Part shown: positions 25,340 to 38,349 of the stretch, piece after piece | Layout of the letters: every line of letters starts with the position of its first letter | Position numbering within the stretch: the first letter of the stretch is position 1 | DNA from: Notolepis coatsorum | Taxonomy: Eukaryota; Chordata; Actinopteri; Aulopiformes; Paralepididae | Direction: 5' to 3' | DNA: 64,000 nucleotides | NCBI GenBank assembly: GCA_963971535.1 | Contig: OZ020588.1 | Location: 119,344,005-119,408,004, forward strand | The notes under the pieces: generated by a model | The model's input: the letters and a program-made list of their open reading frames with translations, nothing else | The model's database searches: none | What the model was told of the DNA's origin: nothing | Position numbers and translations under genes: made by a program

Positions 25340-25747
25340 TTAACTCATTCAGCGTCATAAGCTGTCCCCATCCCTGCCGCTTCACGCCAGCTTAAAATGG
25401 TAATATTCGCGGTGTTTCACGATGTTTGCCGAGCTGTGTGTGTGTTCTGTATTATAGCTGTGGAGACAATGGTGTAGCTCATTTGACAGACACTACTTGT
25501 AGTCCAACATGGAAAAAATAGTTTGTTTCTACACACTGTAGTTTGTAGTTTATTACACGCGCATTACATGGTATACCTTTGATTTGGGAGTATTTGGGTT
25601 TCATTCATATTATTGCATATGATATAATGCATTTTATATCGCGATCTATGGAAGAAGACTGGATTATCTTGGAAATGCGCAATGTTTGGCGCTCAAGCGT
25701 TGGCGAGGAAACACGTAATATTACGTGTTTGGTGCTGAATGAGTTAA
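25340..25747. mobile_element. TTAA-bounded MITE with inverted ends
   Basis: The ends read inward are TTAACTCATTCAGCG and TTAACTCATTCAGCA. The inverted repeat is clear and the TTAA fits piggyBac-type target preference. It is 408 bp with no ORF and carries a palindrome ACACGTAATATTACGTGT beside the right end. Confidence 0.7.
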
Positions 25748-26221
<474 letters not shown>

Positions 26222-26268
26222 AAACAGATAATAAAACAATTATCCAAAGTATCAAACTCACCCATCCA

Positions 26269-27249
<981 letters not shown>

Positions 27250-27264
27250 AGATTGTAACACACC

Positions 27265-27731
27265 GTGGCTGGGTGGCGCAGCGGACATTGCGCTCGTCAC
27301 CAATGCAAGAGACACCGGGTTCGACTCCGGCTGTCGGTGTTGCCTCCGGCTTGGGCCAGCCGTCATACTAACTCAATTGGCAGAGTTAGCGGGTGGAAGT
27401 CGATGGGTGGTAATCTGGACATTGTGGACAGCGACTCCTACAGGTCGTTTGGGGACGCCTGCACAGCAGAGACAGGAAATGGCAGGGGTAGTGTGAGCCT
27501 CCCACACGTTACACCTCGCCAATGAGAGTCCGCGCTGGCAGGTGAAAAGATGTGACAGGCTGCCTCCACATGTATTGGAGGGGACATGTGATGCAAGGCT
27601 TCTATCCTCCCTACAACCGGCCAGTGGGGGGCATATGCGAGCAACGTTCAAGACAGGGGGGGGGGGGGGGGGAATTGTCACAGCGGAATTGGGATGGGAG
27701 AAAATTTTTAAAAAGTGGATAAAAAAAATTA
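27265..27731 (+). mobile_element. Complete tRNA-derived SINE with 15-bp target duplication
   Basis: AGATTGTAACACACC occurs at 27250-27264 and exactly again at 27732-27746. The insert starts GTGGCTGGGTGGCGCAGCGG (RNA polymerase III A-box region) and has the B box GGGTTCGACTCC. It then has a long body with a G-run at 27657-27672 and an A-rich 3' end. At 467 bp it is transcribed by pol III and copied by a partner LINE that I cannot name. A related head lies at 10780-10980 (minus). Confidence 0.9.
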
Positions 27732-27746
27732 TAGATTGTAACACAC

Positions 27747-29496
27747 CAATTATGCCCTGCTTTTGATCTACAATGTCCATACCTTTAGATATTTTCAAGT
27801 ACCAAAATCGACCAAAACTCATACTTATACATTCTTGTATAAGTATTATCTTTGTCGGGCATCGAATACATACGTCATGTTTCATATTTGTATGATCTCA
27901 CATCTTCAGGGAATGTGCCAGCTTTAGGAAAAGGGCTAAGGGGTGTTTTCCCTTGTGAAGGCCATGGGATAGGAGTGGGGTGTGAAGATATGGGACAAGC
28001 TTACTGTGGAAGGAAGGGATCGAGGAGGTCTTATTTGAGTGTATAAGGGGAAATGTCCTGTGATTATTGTTGTAGATTTAGATTTCTTCAATAAATCGTC
28101 TCATAAAACTGCCTCGCAATTTGACATGCCCCCTTCAGGACTTGAGATGGACCATTTTTAAGTGGCAGGTTGGATAATACAGCCTGTATTTCACTTGCTG
28201 GTCACCAAGTGCTAATGAGCAGATGGTTGGCGAGCCAGGACTAGGACAAGTACTGAACACCAAGAGCCTTTCAGCAGCTGTTGGATAATTCTATTATGTT
28301 TCACTGTCTGAGATGAAATTGTAGAGGTGTTTATATAAGCCCTGGTCTGAATGTATCTTGTCCCTGTGTTACTGAGGCTGAGACAGACCCTGGAGCATCC
28401 GCAATCTGTCTTTCCCAGACATATTAGTAACCTGTTGCTATTGTGCTGTCGCGTTCATATTCGATACGTACAATTTACTTGAACTAAATGTTTACAATGG
28501 ACATTTTATGGACTGAGTAAGTTTCATGACCCTAGGGCCATTCTACAACCATTGTATAATTTCAAGAATGCACCGCCTTTTATGTGAATGTAGGGTTGTT
28601 TTTCTTTAGAATTATGAAAGCCTCGCAATTCAAAAGCCTCCCGGACATTCTGGTGACAGAAGAAAAATCACAACACTTGGATATGACTCGGAGGTAGGCT
28701 ATAGCATAATCTAAGGCATACTGTGGATCCAAACAAAGGTATGCGTTTACAATACTGTTTTCAACACTATGGCTAATTTATTTATTCATTTATTTTAATA
28801 CAGTGACTAAAGAAATAGCACATTGCAACAGTATTATCAATCATTTGCAATGCAAATTTAATGAGAATAAACAATTTTATGAAAGCGTCACCATGAACAT
28901 TTTTGTACAATCACCTAAAAAAGACATCACATCATAGTAGCTATGATGCCCACTTGGATGTGTACTAACTCACCACCAGCATTCACACAGTTTTTATTTA
29001 CTCTTCTGTTTTCTATTGATAATATTTGAAACATGTAATTTTACTTCTTTAAAAAGTGATCCCAGAGGATAGACAAAATAAATGTTTTAGTAGGCATTAG
29101 AATCCTACTTGGAGCAAGAACCCCAATAATAGTGCTATAATAATTGTAGCACAATTATTTCACATCCTCTGCTACTCCAAAAAGACACTCCAACAAACCC
29201 CAGAATGGAATGAAAATTACATACTGTACAAACCGCATTTGAAAAATAACCCTTTAAGGTACATTTTGAACAGACAAGAAATGGGCAATTAATATGTTAA
29301 CTTAAGGCGAGACAGCACCCCCAAAATCGCCTTTTTAATTTTTTTCAACGATATTGAGATTTTGTTATATTTTGCTTCCTAAACATGTCTTCTATGAAAC
29401 TAGTGACAATAAAACATCAATAACACACATTTAGTTGTTTATTTGACTTCATTTTGCCTGATTGCATCCATAAATGTGTAAATCTCTCTGATAGAC
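27747..29496. other. Intergenic, no gene seen
   Basis: 1.75 kb of AT-rich DNA. I found no ORF with a recognisable domain, no tandem repeat and no terminal repeats. Confidence 0.4.
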
Positions 29497-29612
29497 GGGA
29501 CCCTGATGTAAACAAGACGAAAGTATTTTTCTGGTCTGCATCCCTTTAACAATTGTTTGTATTGAGCCATACTCTGTATTGTACCCATTCTGCAATCGGT
29601 TAATAAAGTTAA
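29497..29612 (+). repeat. LINE/SINE 3' tail family, copy 2
   Basis: GGGACCCTGATGTAAACAAG through TGTACCCATTCTGCAATC to AATAAAGTTAATTAAAAC. Same family as 5618-5743 (minus) and 40990-41119 (plus). Confidence 0.65.
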
Positions 29613-29988
29613 TTAAAACACAGTGCAACTAGGTATAAAATTGCCAACGCACCACTGACCACGGACCCAAATGTGTCCCCCCCCCCCCACCGTTGAAAAC
29701 AAAAGTACGCCCTTGCTCACCACATCTTGTATGCAGTCTACAGGAGTGGTAATTGTATCAAACGCTTGTCAGTTGTAACCAACTGAGGTATTGTGTTAAA
29801 GTGATAGTTAACTGTATCAAATCCATGTCAGTTGTATAGAACTGAAGTAATGCGTTAACCCTTAGTGGGTGACTGATATCACATTTATATCCAGAGTGAA
29901 TACTCCCTCTGTGAAGTTTATAAGAGCGCTTTTGTTGTGAGGTAATTGCAACTGTCATAAGTGAACTGTCATAATTATATGCAACTAT

Positions 29989-32900
29989 CATATAAGCCCT
30001 CCAGGGGGTTGGGCGAGGGGCTAACATCCCCACCCCGTAAAACACTATATTGTTACAGAGATAACAATAGATACAAGAGATAAGAGATAAACAAGACATC
30101 AACACCTTGGCCCAGGGAAGAGAAGGGTCTTCGATAAGAAGGTCTGGTGAAAGCCAGAAGTCTCTGGAAGCCACACGGCCGATCACCCTTCTTTCGTCCA
30201 GGGCTGCCCATATCAGTACGTGGAACGTGAGAACCATGTATGAGACGGGTAAGACATTTCAAGTAGCAGCAGTGATGAGGAACTATAATCTCACGCTGCT
30301 CGGAATAAGTGAGACAAGATGGACACAGTCCGGACAGAAACGACTGGCCTCAGGAGAGTTACTGCTGTACTCCGGACATGAAGAGGACAATGCCTCCCAC
30401 ACCCAAGGAGTAGCACTGATGCTATCTAAAATAGCACAGACAGCGCTCATAGGATGGGAAGCCCATGGTCCAAGGATCATCACTGCATCCTTCCGAACCA
30501 AGAAGAAGAGGATCAATATGAACATCATACAGTGCTACGCTCCTATCAATGACAGCGAGGAAGCAGACAAAGACCAGTTCTACAACAGACTGCAGTCCAT
30601 TATAGAAAAGCACCCAGAGAAAGACATCACAATCCTGATGGGAGACCTTAATGCCAAGATCGGAAGTGACAACAGGGGGTACGAAGATATAATGGGAAGA
30701 CACGGATTGGGGGCCATGAATGAAAATGGGGAGAGGCTGGCGGACCTGTGCGCTATGAACAACTTGGTCATTGGCGGCAGTGTTTTTCCCCATAAGAACA
30801 TCCACAAGGCCACTTGGGTATCGCCAGACCACATAACCGAGAACCAGATTGACCACGTCTGTATCAGCAAGAAATTCAGGAGGTCCATGCAGGATATAAG
30901 AGTAAAGAGAGGAGCAGATGTGCCTTCAGACCACCACCTTGTCATAGCCAGCCTGAAGCTGAAGCTGAAGCTGAGAAAGAACTGGATGTCGGCACATACA
31001 ACACGACACAGGTACAACACCGCTTCCTTGAGAGACGCCAGTAAGCTGGAAGAGTTCAGAGTAACACTCAGCAATAAGTTCCAAGTTTTACAGGAGCTGT
31101 TGGAAGAGGACGAGTGCACCCTGGAGAACAGTTGGAAGGAGATAAAAGAGGCCGTAACGTCTACCTGCCAGGAAGTTCTTGGCCCCAAGAAGCACCAGCA
31201 CAAGGAGTGGATCTCAGGGGACAGTCTGCGAAAGATCCAAGAGAGGAGGGAGAAGAAGGTGGCAGTGAACAACAGCCGGACAAGAGCAGAGAAGGCCAAG
31301 GCACAAGAAAGGTATGCAGAAGGAAACAAGCTAGTAAAGAAGAGCATCAGAGCAGACAAGCGAAGGTATATGGATGACCTGGCAACAGAGGCAGAGCAAG
31401 CAGCAAGAGAGGGGAATATGAGAGAACTGTACAACATCACCAAGAAGCTGGCAGGAAAGTACAGCAAACCAGAACGACCTGTGAAGGACAAAGAGGGAAG
31501 ACCGATAACAATGGGAGAGGAGCAACAGAAGAACAGATGGATGGAGTATTTTGAAGAACTTCTAAACCGGCCAGCACCACAGAACCCACCAGACATCGCA
31601 CAGGCTGACACAGACCTACCCATAGCCTGCAACGCACCAACCAGGGAAGAAATTAGGAAGGCTATCAAGCAGCTGAGGAACGGAAAGGCTGCAGGACCAG
31701 ACAACATCCCTGCGGAGGCACTGAAGTCAGATATAGAAACCACGGTGAAGATGCTCCACCCACTCTTCATGAAGATATGGGAGGAAGAAGACATGCCAGG
31801 AGATTGGAAAGAGGGCTATCTCATCAAGATCCCAAAGAAAGGCGACCTTAGCAATTGCGCAAATTACAGAGGGATCACACTGCTATCAGTGCCAGGGAAA
31901 GTTTTTAACAGGGTCATCTTGAACAGGATGAAGGACCTCATCGATGCACAACTCCGCGATGAGCAAGCTGGTTTCCGCAAGGACCGATCCTGCACAGACC
32001 AAATTGCAGTGCTGCGCATCATCGTGGAGCAGTCGATAGAGTGGAACTCTCCCCTGTACATAAACTTTGTGGACTATGAGAAAGCCTTTGACAGCCTAGA
32101 CAGAGAGACCCTCTGGAAGCTTCTCCGACATTACGGGGTGCCGACCAAGATTGTTTCCATCAACAGGAACTCCTATGAGGGACTGACATGCAAGGTGGTC
32201 CACGGAGGGCAGCTCACAGAGGCATTCCAAATGAGGACCGGGGTCAGACAAGGTTGTCTGCTCTCGCCCTTCCTCTTCCTGCTGGCCATTGACTGGATAA
32301 TGAAGACCTCCACAGCACAGAGAAGGTACGGGATTCAGTGGACACCTTGGACGCAACTGGACTACTTGGACTATGCTGACGATTTGGCACTACTGTTGCA
32401 CACCCAACAACAGATGCAGGAGAAGACCAACAACGTGGCATCCACTTCCGCACAAGTGGGACTCAACATCCACAAAGGCAAGACTAAGATCCTCAAGACC
32501 AATGCAGCAAACAACACCAACGCAATCATGCTGGATGGCGAGGCTTTGGAAGAAGTTGAAGCCTTTACCTACCTTGGCAGTGTTATTGACAAGCAGGGCG
32601 GCACAGATGCTGACATTAGAGCACGAATAAGGAAAGCACGTACATCATTCGTGCAATTACGGAACAGCTGGAGCTCAAAAGAACTGACTTCCAACACCAA
32701 AGTCAGATTATTTAACACCAACATCAAGGCAGTCCTACTATACGGAGCAGAGACGTGGAGAACTACAGCTGCAACCATCAGGAAAGTGCAGGTCTTCATT
32801 AACAGCTGCCTGCGGAAGATCATCCACATCCGATGGCCAGACACCATCAGCAACTGCGAACTCTGGCAGAGAACAAACCAGCTGCCCGCTGAAGAAGAAA

Positions 32901-33172
32901 TTAAGAAACGCAGATGGCGCTGGATAGGCCACACCCTGCGAAAGCCTGCAAGTACCATCACCAGACAAGCCCTAACATGGAACCCGCAGGGCAAGCGGAA
33001 AAGGGGCCGCCCGAGAAACACCTGGCGCAGAGACCTGGAGGTAGACACCAAGACCATGAAGATGACCTGGAACCAACTGGAGAGAACAGCTCAAGACAGA
33101 GATGCTTGGAGATCACTTGTTGACGGCCTATGCCCCAGAAGGGGTAGCAGGCGTAAGTAAGTAAGTAAGTAT
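29989..33172 (+). mobile_element. Complete RTE-clade non-LTR retrotransposon with 33-bp target duplication
   Basis: The element is bounded by near-identical 33-bp copies (29956-29988 and 33173-33205, starting CATAAGTGAACTG and ending GCAACTAT or GTAACTAT, two C/T differences). It holds one uninterrupted ORF (30107-33160) after a 118-bp leader and ends in a short GTAA repeat, as RTE elements do. It is the best candidate in the window for an intact, recently active element. Confidence 0.88.
30107..33160 (+). CDS. RTE-clade endonuclease/reverse transcriptase
   Basis: 1017 codons without a stop. The first codon used is TTG at 30107; the first ATG is at 30236 (residue 44), after the endonuclease has begun, so the true initiation is uncertain, as is common for RTE ORF2. 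AP endonuclease motifs: [13 protein letters not shown] (Asn40), ISETRW (Glu69), MGDLNAKIG (Asp180, Asn182), SDHH (274-277). RT motifs: [39 protein letters not shown] (motif A), [11 protein letters not shown] (motif B), [11 protein letters not shown] (YADD at 756-759). A C-terminal basic domain ends [12 protein letters not shown]. The protein nicks target DNA and copies its own RNA at the nick. All visible catalytic residues are present. Confidence 0.92.
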   Translation: MAQGREGSSIRRSGESQKSLEATRPITLLSSRAAHISTWNVRTMYETGKTFQVAAVMRNYNLTLLGISETRWTQSGQKRLASGELLLYSGHEEDNASHTQGVALMLSKIAQTALIGWEAHGPRIITASFRTKKKRINMNIIQCYAPINDSEEADKDQFYNRLQSIIEKHPEKDITILMGDLNAKIGSDNRGYEDIMGRHGLGAMNENGERLADLCAMNNLVIGGSVFPHKNIHKATWVSPDHITENQIDHVCISKKFRRSMQDIRVKRGADVPSDHHLVIASLKLKLKLRKNWMSAHTTRHRYNTASLRDASKLEEFRVTLSNKFQVLQELLEEDECTLENSWKEIKEAVTSTCQEVLGPKKHQHKEWISGDSLRKIQERREKKVAVNNSRTRAEKAKAQERYAEGNKLVKKSIRADKRRYMDDLATEAEQAAREGNMRELYNITKKLAGKYSKPERPVKDKEGRPITMGEEQQKNRWMEYFEELLNRPAPQNPPDIAQADTDLPIACNAPTREEIRKAIKQLRNGKAAGPDNIPAEALKSDIETTVKMLHPLFMKIWEEEDMPGDWKEGYLIKIPKKGDLSNCANYRGITLLSVPGKVFNRVILNRMKDLIDAQLRDEQAGFRKDRSCTDQIAVLRIIVEQSIEWNSPLYINFVDYEKAFDSLDRETLWKLLRHYGVPTKIVSINRNSYEGLTCKVVHGGQLTEAFQMRTGVRQGCLLSPFLFLLAIDWIMKTSTAQRRYGIQWTPWTQLDYLDYADDLALLLHTQQQMQEKTNNVASTSAQVGLNIHKGKTKILKTNAANNTNAIMLDGEALEEVEAFTYLGSVIDKQGGTDADIRARIRKARTSFVQLRNSWSSKELTSNTKVRLFNTNIKAVLLYGAETWRTTAATIRKVQVFINSCLRKIIHIRWPDTISNCELWQRTNQLPAEEEIKKRRWRWIGHTLRKPASTITRQALTWNPQGKRKRGRPRNTWRRDLEVDTKTMKMTWNQLERTAQDRDAWRSLVDGLCPRRGSRRK

Positions 33173-33205
33173 CATAAGTGAACTGCCATAATTATATGTA
33201 ACTAT

Positions 33206-33715
33206 TACAGGTGAATGCCATAACATTGGGATATTGAGTTATACACTGTGAGCCCATTTTCTAAGTAGAAATAACTATCCAGGTTGGTTATTGATTATAA
33301 GGAGAACTAGGAAGGATGTTGCTGCTGTGCAAGTGAACTGTTGTGCTTTTCTTGAATAATTTCCCTTTCTAAGGAATAGGTCCTAAGAAAGAGGACAGTG
33401 ATAAAGAGAATATTTCTCCTAATGGGACAAATAAAGATTCCATTTCCTTTTCATCAAATTGAAATAACTTCTCAGGTGTTTTGATTGAGTACTGGTTTAC
33501 TTTGGAGTAGGGGCGTCTCATCTATCATATTAGAACTGGGGAGGGAGGGTTTATGCTTCATATAGTACTGTTGAGAGTTGAGCATAATTATACACTTCAG
33601 GTTGCTACTGTGTCAGAGTTAAATCCTGAAGCCCACCTCGTCACATCTATTGATTCCTACTAACAAGTAGAGTAGAACAGGATAGTTACAAACATACTTA
33701 CACACGTAGGTACTG
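33206..33715. other. No recognisable feature
   Basis: Spacer between the RTE element and a LINE tail; nothing coding. Confidence 0.4.
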
Positions 33716-34103
33716 AGACCCTCATCACCCCAACAACAGCCTGTTCAAGCTGCTGCGGTCAGGCAAACGCCTGCAAACACCAGCAACTATAGGACAGAGA
33801 GACTTCGGCTCAGCTTCTTCCCCCAGGCCATCAGAGTCTTGAACACTGAACTCTCCACACACAAGCACACATGAGCACACACACAACACACACTGTATAT
33901 GCTCACACACTAAGCAGTCACTTTAGCATGAACACACACACACACACACATGCTGCACACGCCCACACTCAACGGTCACCTTACACAATGAAAAGGTCAC
34001 TTTAAAAAATAAGAACAGGAGTGGTTCTTGTATAGTAAACAGAAGGATATAGCACATAGTATAACTGTAGATTGTATAGCATAGCATTGTATAGTAGTGT
34101 ACA

Positions 34104-35196
34104 CCAGCGGACTGGCCAACGGGCGCACCGGGAGTATTCCCGGTGGCCTGGCAGACTGGCATGGCCTGGCCCTGTCAGACTGGCAATGTTTTTTTATTTT
34201 ATTTATTTGTATATTATATTATTTTGTTGCCCGCAGTCAGGCCACTGAACTTTGAAGCAGGCTAGGGCGGTATATATGTTTCTATTTGCGCATATATAAG
34301 TTCAGGCAGGAATGAATGAGTTAACTTGTTATTCACGACCCAGCGTGATGCAGTGCGCCTGCGCAGGCCTCGCCAGTCGTCAATCTCAAACAAGCCTATT
34401 AATTTAAATCATGATGAGATCAACTGCCGAAACCCGGGAGATATGAACGTTTTGGATATCTCTAGAATGGGTGAAGACGAACGTCGGACTAAAATTGAAA
34501 GAATGAGCCGAAAGCGGGGCGCAATCAGAGGTGTTATTATTACGCGAGTTTTGAATCAGATGGACATTGATATTGACGTGGAAACTCCGGATATCACTTG
34601 ATCACTTTATTGGATGTACTGCTTGGAGTTAAAAAAGACAGTTTGTTGGAACCTGACCGTGAAATAGAACAGCTATAAGTCTAATGGATGATTTGGATGC
34701 TGATATTGAAGCCGCGAGATGTAAGGAGCGCGTCATTATGTTGAACTGACGGCAGCAGCGCGAGGGTGAGTACTAGATCACAGAGCGCCAGTGAAGTAGA
34801 GAAATGTAATGTAACTGCACCGGTAAACTTCTATAAAGGACACTTTCGTATTATAACCCGACATTTGGACAATCCATTATTTGGAAAGTAGTTATTCTAC
34901 ACTTTGGTGTAGTGTATACAACTTGTATGGTCCGTTTTGTGACAGTGTTCACTGTTCAGTCCATGGTGCTGAAGCCAGGTCGCATTTATACTGATATATT
35001 GCAAATGTTATTGCTGCCATCTTGGCTAGGTCTCCCTTGCAAAAGAGATCTTGTATCTCAATGGGACTTCCTGGTTAAATAAAGGTTAAATAAAAAAAGA
35101 GATACAAAACGCAGTTTTTCCCTCGGGGGGGGGGTCCTGGCCTGGCCTGCCTGAGTCAAATTCCCAATAGAAATTATGGTCCCAGTCCATGACTGG
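34104..35196. mobile_element. DNA transposon-like insertion with 9-bp target duplication
   Basis: TAGTGTACA flanks both sides (34095-34103 and 35197-35205, perfect). The ends CCAGCGGACTGGCC and, inverted, CCAGTCATGGACTGG are imperfect inverted repeats. It carries a short ORF (34326-34601) and a LINE tail fragment near 34980-35098 (GATCTTGTATCTCAATGGGA...AATAAAGGTTAAATAAA), related to the tail at 55685-55746. An 8-9 bp duplication fits hAT- or Mutator-type elements; not resolved. Confidence 0.7.
34326..34601 (+). pseudogene. Short ORF resembling a retroelement Gag N-terminus (weak)
   Basis: 91 codons, opening at TTG; the first ATG is at 34351 in another context. The segment RMSRKRGAIRGVIITRVLNQ resembles the basic KRG..RG..TR start of BEL/Pao-type Gag proteins. 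After its stop, a neighbouring frame reads LLEPDREIEQL and DDLDADIEAAR, in keeping with that idea. It is too short and broken for a firm call. Confidence 0.3.
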
Positions 35197-35589
35197 TAGT
35201 GTACATAAGACCCAGTGCCTCATCCGTAGCTAACTGTGTATTGCACTATCGCAGGACCTTAGCATGTCTTACCATGCTCTTGTAAACTTTATGTACATAT
35301 ACCTGTTATTATTATTACTTGTATTATTCATTGCATTGTATTATTGCACATTGTATTATTGCACAAATGTCCTATTCTCATTCCTGTCTTATTACTTGTG
35401 TTGCACATCGCTGCGGGCATGACCCCCCGCATTTCACTGTATGCTTGTATGCCGTGACAAATAAAACTCTTGAATTGACTTGACTTGACTAATTGTATTG
35501 GGGACAGGGACTCAGATCCTTTCGTTGTCTCAATCGTCCAAGGTAAGAAAACACCATATTAACCCCTACAGGGCGGGCATACTTACCCC

Positions 35590-35755
35590 AGCTACAGTAT
35601 TATTACCTCTCCGCTGTACCACCTACTCAAGTAAGTATCACTAAAGCTGAGTATACAGTATTATTACCTCTCCGCTGTACTACCTCCTCAAGTAAGTATC
35701 AATAAAGCCGAGTATATAAGTACCATTACCTCTCCGCTGTACTACGCTGAAACGG
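35590..35755 (+). repeat. Three-copy tandem repeat, about 62-bp unit
   Basis: The core TATTACCTCTCCGCTGTAC occurs three times, at about 35600, 35663 and 35727, with CAAGTAAGTATCA and AAAGC(T/C)GAGTATA between copies. Confidence 0.8.
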
Positions 35756-36227
35756 TGTCAAGTTGCTAAATAATGATGTGCTTTCACACCCATTCTTATG
35801 TAAACAGCTCTACTTCTGTTTCACTTCACACACTGCAGAATTACACGCACGCACACGCAGTAACACAGTTTAGAGTTTACGGTTACCCCTGACTATTCTA
35901 AAGTGCCAACCTGCACTTATAGCCCCTAGGCATTGGCTTTAGTTCAGTTTCTGTCTACCCTAACATGCATGGTATATTTTTACAAGGACACAGAGAGCAT
36001 TTTGACAGCTCTTTTTCAACAGCCATCCTTGCAGTACATGGATATGTTTCTGTTTGGTGTGATATTGTCTGGACACAGCTGTGTGACGACATGAAGCCTC
36101 AAAATGAGCCTGTAATTAATGTTATTCATGACAATTTTATTTGATTGGTATATCATTTGTGTTTTATAAACTACACTATGCTAAGTGTTTTCGGTGATCC
36201 TTGGAGTTCTCCTGTAGTACGCCCATC
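35756..36227. other. No recognisable feature
   Basis: AT-rich spacer; no gene seen. Confidence 0.4.
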
Positions 36228-36235
36228 GCCTAAAT

Positions 36236-37130
36236 CAGGGGTGGGCAATTATTTTTCCCGGGGGGCCGAATGAGCAACTGAAAATATGTTGGGGGGCCGG
36301 GCCAAAATTCCAAACTCAATTATGCATAATATACATTTTATTTCTATATAAAAAGCAGTAAATGGCATTGTTTTGACCCCTGGTAAGAGTGTATGTTATT
36401 ATTTGGCAATTAAAAGGTGAGGTTAGCTTTCAAAAATATCATTTATTCAAATAGAATTTATTTCCAAAATGATAAACAAAATGTGAAACATGAATAACAA
36501 AGGGCATTTTGAGTTTCATATACTATTGAAACAAGGATTTTCTTAGCTTTCTAAAGACATCACATCATCTTATAGCAAAAATAAACAAGACATGTCACTG
36601 AACTGTGTAAAGAAAAGTGTCCCAGTTTTGTAGCCTTTTTTACTTTACATGCCTATATTAAACATTTAAGAAAAAAAAATATCAAGTGTCCCATTTCACT
36701 TGTTATATTTCCACATTTTAGTGTTCTTCAGTTCTTTTTTGTTTCATTCAGTGTGAGAAATCCAGTCTCTGTTGAGCTTTAACAAGTCCATCAAAGTCAG
36801 GTTGCATGTCTGAGGTGGAGATGCGAAGCACAGCTGCCAGATGTTCATCAGTGAGAGAGGATCTGTACCTGGACTTGGTAAACGAGAATGAGAATGTCTG
36901 TTCACATATGTAGGTGGATCCAAAGAGAACCAACATCTTCTGAGCATGTCTCCTAAGCGTATATTGTGCGTGTGAACGTTGACATGAAAAGAAAAAAGTA
37001 TAAAAAAAAAAAAAAAAAAAATTAAATTTTCTTTTATTTATTTTTTTAATTTTTTTAATTTTTTTATTATCATGTAATCTTTCGCGGGCCGGTCAGAATC
37101 ATCCCGCGGGCCGTACAATGCCCAGGTCTG
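36236..37130 (-). mobile_element. hAT element remnant with perfect 8-bp duplication
   Basis: GCCTAAAT precedes (36228-36235) and follows (37131-37138) the element. The ends are CAGGGGTGGGCAATTAT and, inverted, CAGACCTGGGCATTGTAC. At 895 bp it keeps only the C-terminal coding end of its transposase (minus strand, 36748-36957). Confidence 0.9.
36748..36957 (-). pseudogene. hAT transposase C-terminal dimerisation domain fragment
   Basis: Reads FGSTYICEQTFSFSFTKSRY, then RSSLTDEHLAAVLRIST and a short tail to a stop. This is the FGSTY.CE..FS...K...R..LTDEHL...LRI signature at the end of hAT/GTF2IRD2-like transposases. The rest of the protein has been deleted, so it cannot function alone. Confidence 0.85.
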
Positions 37131-37269
37131 GCCTAAATATTAAAGGCAACCAACTTGTGTCTAGCCACGCCCAACTTGCGTCTAGCCACGCCCCCGCGGC
37201 GACGCGGCAGCAGCAGAGCGGAGTGGCAGCTCTGTCGCGGCAGCATTATGTAGCAGTAATCCCCCCTTT

Positions 37270-37377
37270 TTTAACATTGAGAACTAGCTCAACTGGTAGG
37301 GCTGCCTTGCTGTGGATTCTGCGGTCCATTGGTGACAAGTTCGATTCTGCGGTCCATTGGTGACAAGTTCGATTCCC
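37270..37377 (+). repeat. tRNA-like sequence with duplicated B-box segment
   Basis: TAGCTCAACTGGTAG (A-box-like) is followed by a B-box-like GTTCGATTCC. A 28-bp segment ending GACAAGTTCGA is present twice in perfect tandem (37317-37344 and 37345-37372). The acceptor stem cannot be formed convincingly, so I treat it as a tRNA pseudogene or SINE head rather than a tRNA gene. Confidence 0.5.
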
Positions 37378-37424
37378 TTCAATTTTATTTTTTATTTTTT
37401 TTTAACATGCATTCTTTCGCCGGT

Positions 37425-37745
37425 TAAGTTTAGGCATGTTAACTTTAAGCATTGTTTCGGAGTTGGTTAAGGTTAAGGTTAGGCATTGTTTGGGAGTTGG
37501 TTAAGGTTAGAAGGGTTAAGTTTAGGCGCTGTTAAGGAGCTGGTTAAGGTTAGAGTTTGTCTTAGAGAATGGCAATATTATTTCGGAGTTGGTTATGGTT
37601 AAGGTTAAGGTTAGGCATTGTTTCGGAGTTGGTTAAGGTTAAGGTTAGGCATTGTTTCGGAGTTGGTTAAGGTTAGAAGGGTTAAATTTAGGCGCTGTTA
37701 AGGAGCTGGTTAAGGTTAGAGTTTGTCTTAGAGAATGGCAATAGA
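37425..37745 (+). repeat. GGTTAAGGTTA-rich tandem repeats
   Basis: Two related blocks (37430-37575 and 37580-37745) repeat GGCATTGTTTCGGAGTTGG, GGTTAAGGTTAGAAGGGTTA and GGCGCTGTTAAGGAGCTGG. They are telomere-like in look but the units are irregular. Confidence 0.7.
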
Positions 37746-37882
37746 CAGCCTATTTCCGCGCTGCAGCGCGAGGCAATAGACAGCCTATTTCCGTGCTGCA
37801 GCTCTCTCGCGCTGCCGCGGTCACATGGGCGTAGTGGCCAATCAGAGAAACGCTAAACACAAGTTGGTTGCCTTAAATATTC

Positions 37883-38349
37883 ACGCGTCCCCATCAGGCC
37901 AAACTTTCCATTTTTAAATAAGCGTATCCAATTCTCGAGTTGTGAAAAAAAACAGGGGGGATGGTCAGGGCTGCAGATCTCATGACAAGTTTGGGGGGGA
38001 CGCAGAGTAGGGAGGTGCGGGGGCATCATCCCCCGAACATTTTAATGATTTGAATACGCAAATTAAGCTTTTAGGAGTATTTCGAAACTAGAATTACAGA
38101 GAGGGAGTAGATACACTACTCTTGATAGCACATATTATTGGGGGGGACAATTCATATTTTTCCAAATTTGGAAGGGACATGCCCCCCCCCCCTCGGGATC
38201 TGCAGCCATGGGAATGGTGGATCTTATCATATGGGGACATAATTTGTGCTGATAATAGCACAGAGGGTGAGACCAACTGTGTACCGTAACTTTTGATTAT
38301 TGTAAGCACAAAGATAATAAACTTCTAAAACAACATGCATGATGTTATT
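37883..38349. other. No gene seen
   Basis: A short C-run (38181-38191). An inverted pair GGGGGGGACGCAG / GGCATGCCCCCCCCC hints at a degraded MITE. Nothing coding. Confidence 0.35.

Larger units (their letters stand above)
33716..35492 (+). mobile_element. 5'-truncated FADDT-type LINE 3' end, split by a DNA element
   Basis: 33716-34103 matches the coding end and 3' UTR of the family (SLFKLLRSGKRLQTP style frame, then CACACAAGCACACATGAGCA). 35206-35492 continues the UTR (GTAGCTAACTGTGTATTGCA...) to ACAAATAAAACTCTTGAATT and a TTGAC tail. The intervening 34104-35196 is a later insertion. Confidence 0.8.
37143..37874. mobile_element. MITE-like element abutting the previous hAT, carrying a tRNA-like block
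   Basis: The ends AAGGCAACCAACTTGTGT and ACACAAGTTGGTTGCCTT are perfect 18-bp inverted repeats. The flanks AAATATTA (37135-37142) and AAATATTC (37875-37882) differ at one base, suggesting an 8-bp duplication. The interior holds a tRNA-like block (37270-37377) and GGTTAAGG-rich tandem repeats (37425-37745). Confidence 0.75.

Noticed and set aside
29497..29612. Part of the RTE element
   Set aside because: It lies outside the 33-bp duplication and recurs at 5618-5743 and 40990-41119 without RTE sequence, so it is a separate family.
30283..33057. Several minus-strand frames, including one of 404 codons
   Set aside because: Antisense shadows of the RTE ORF; no domain of their own.
37270..37377. 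A functional tRNA gene
   Set aside because: A- and B-box-like motifs exist, but the duplicated arm and lack of a matching acceptor stem rule out a normal cloverleaf.
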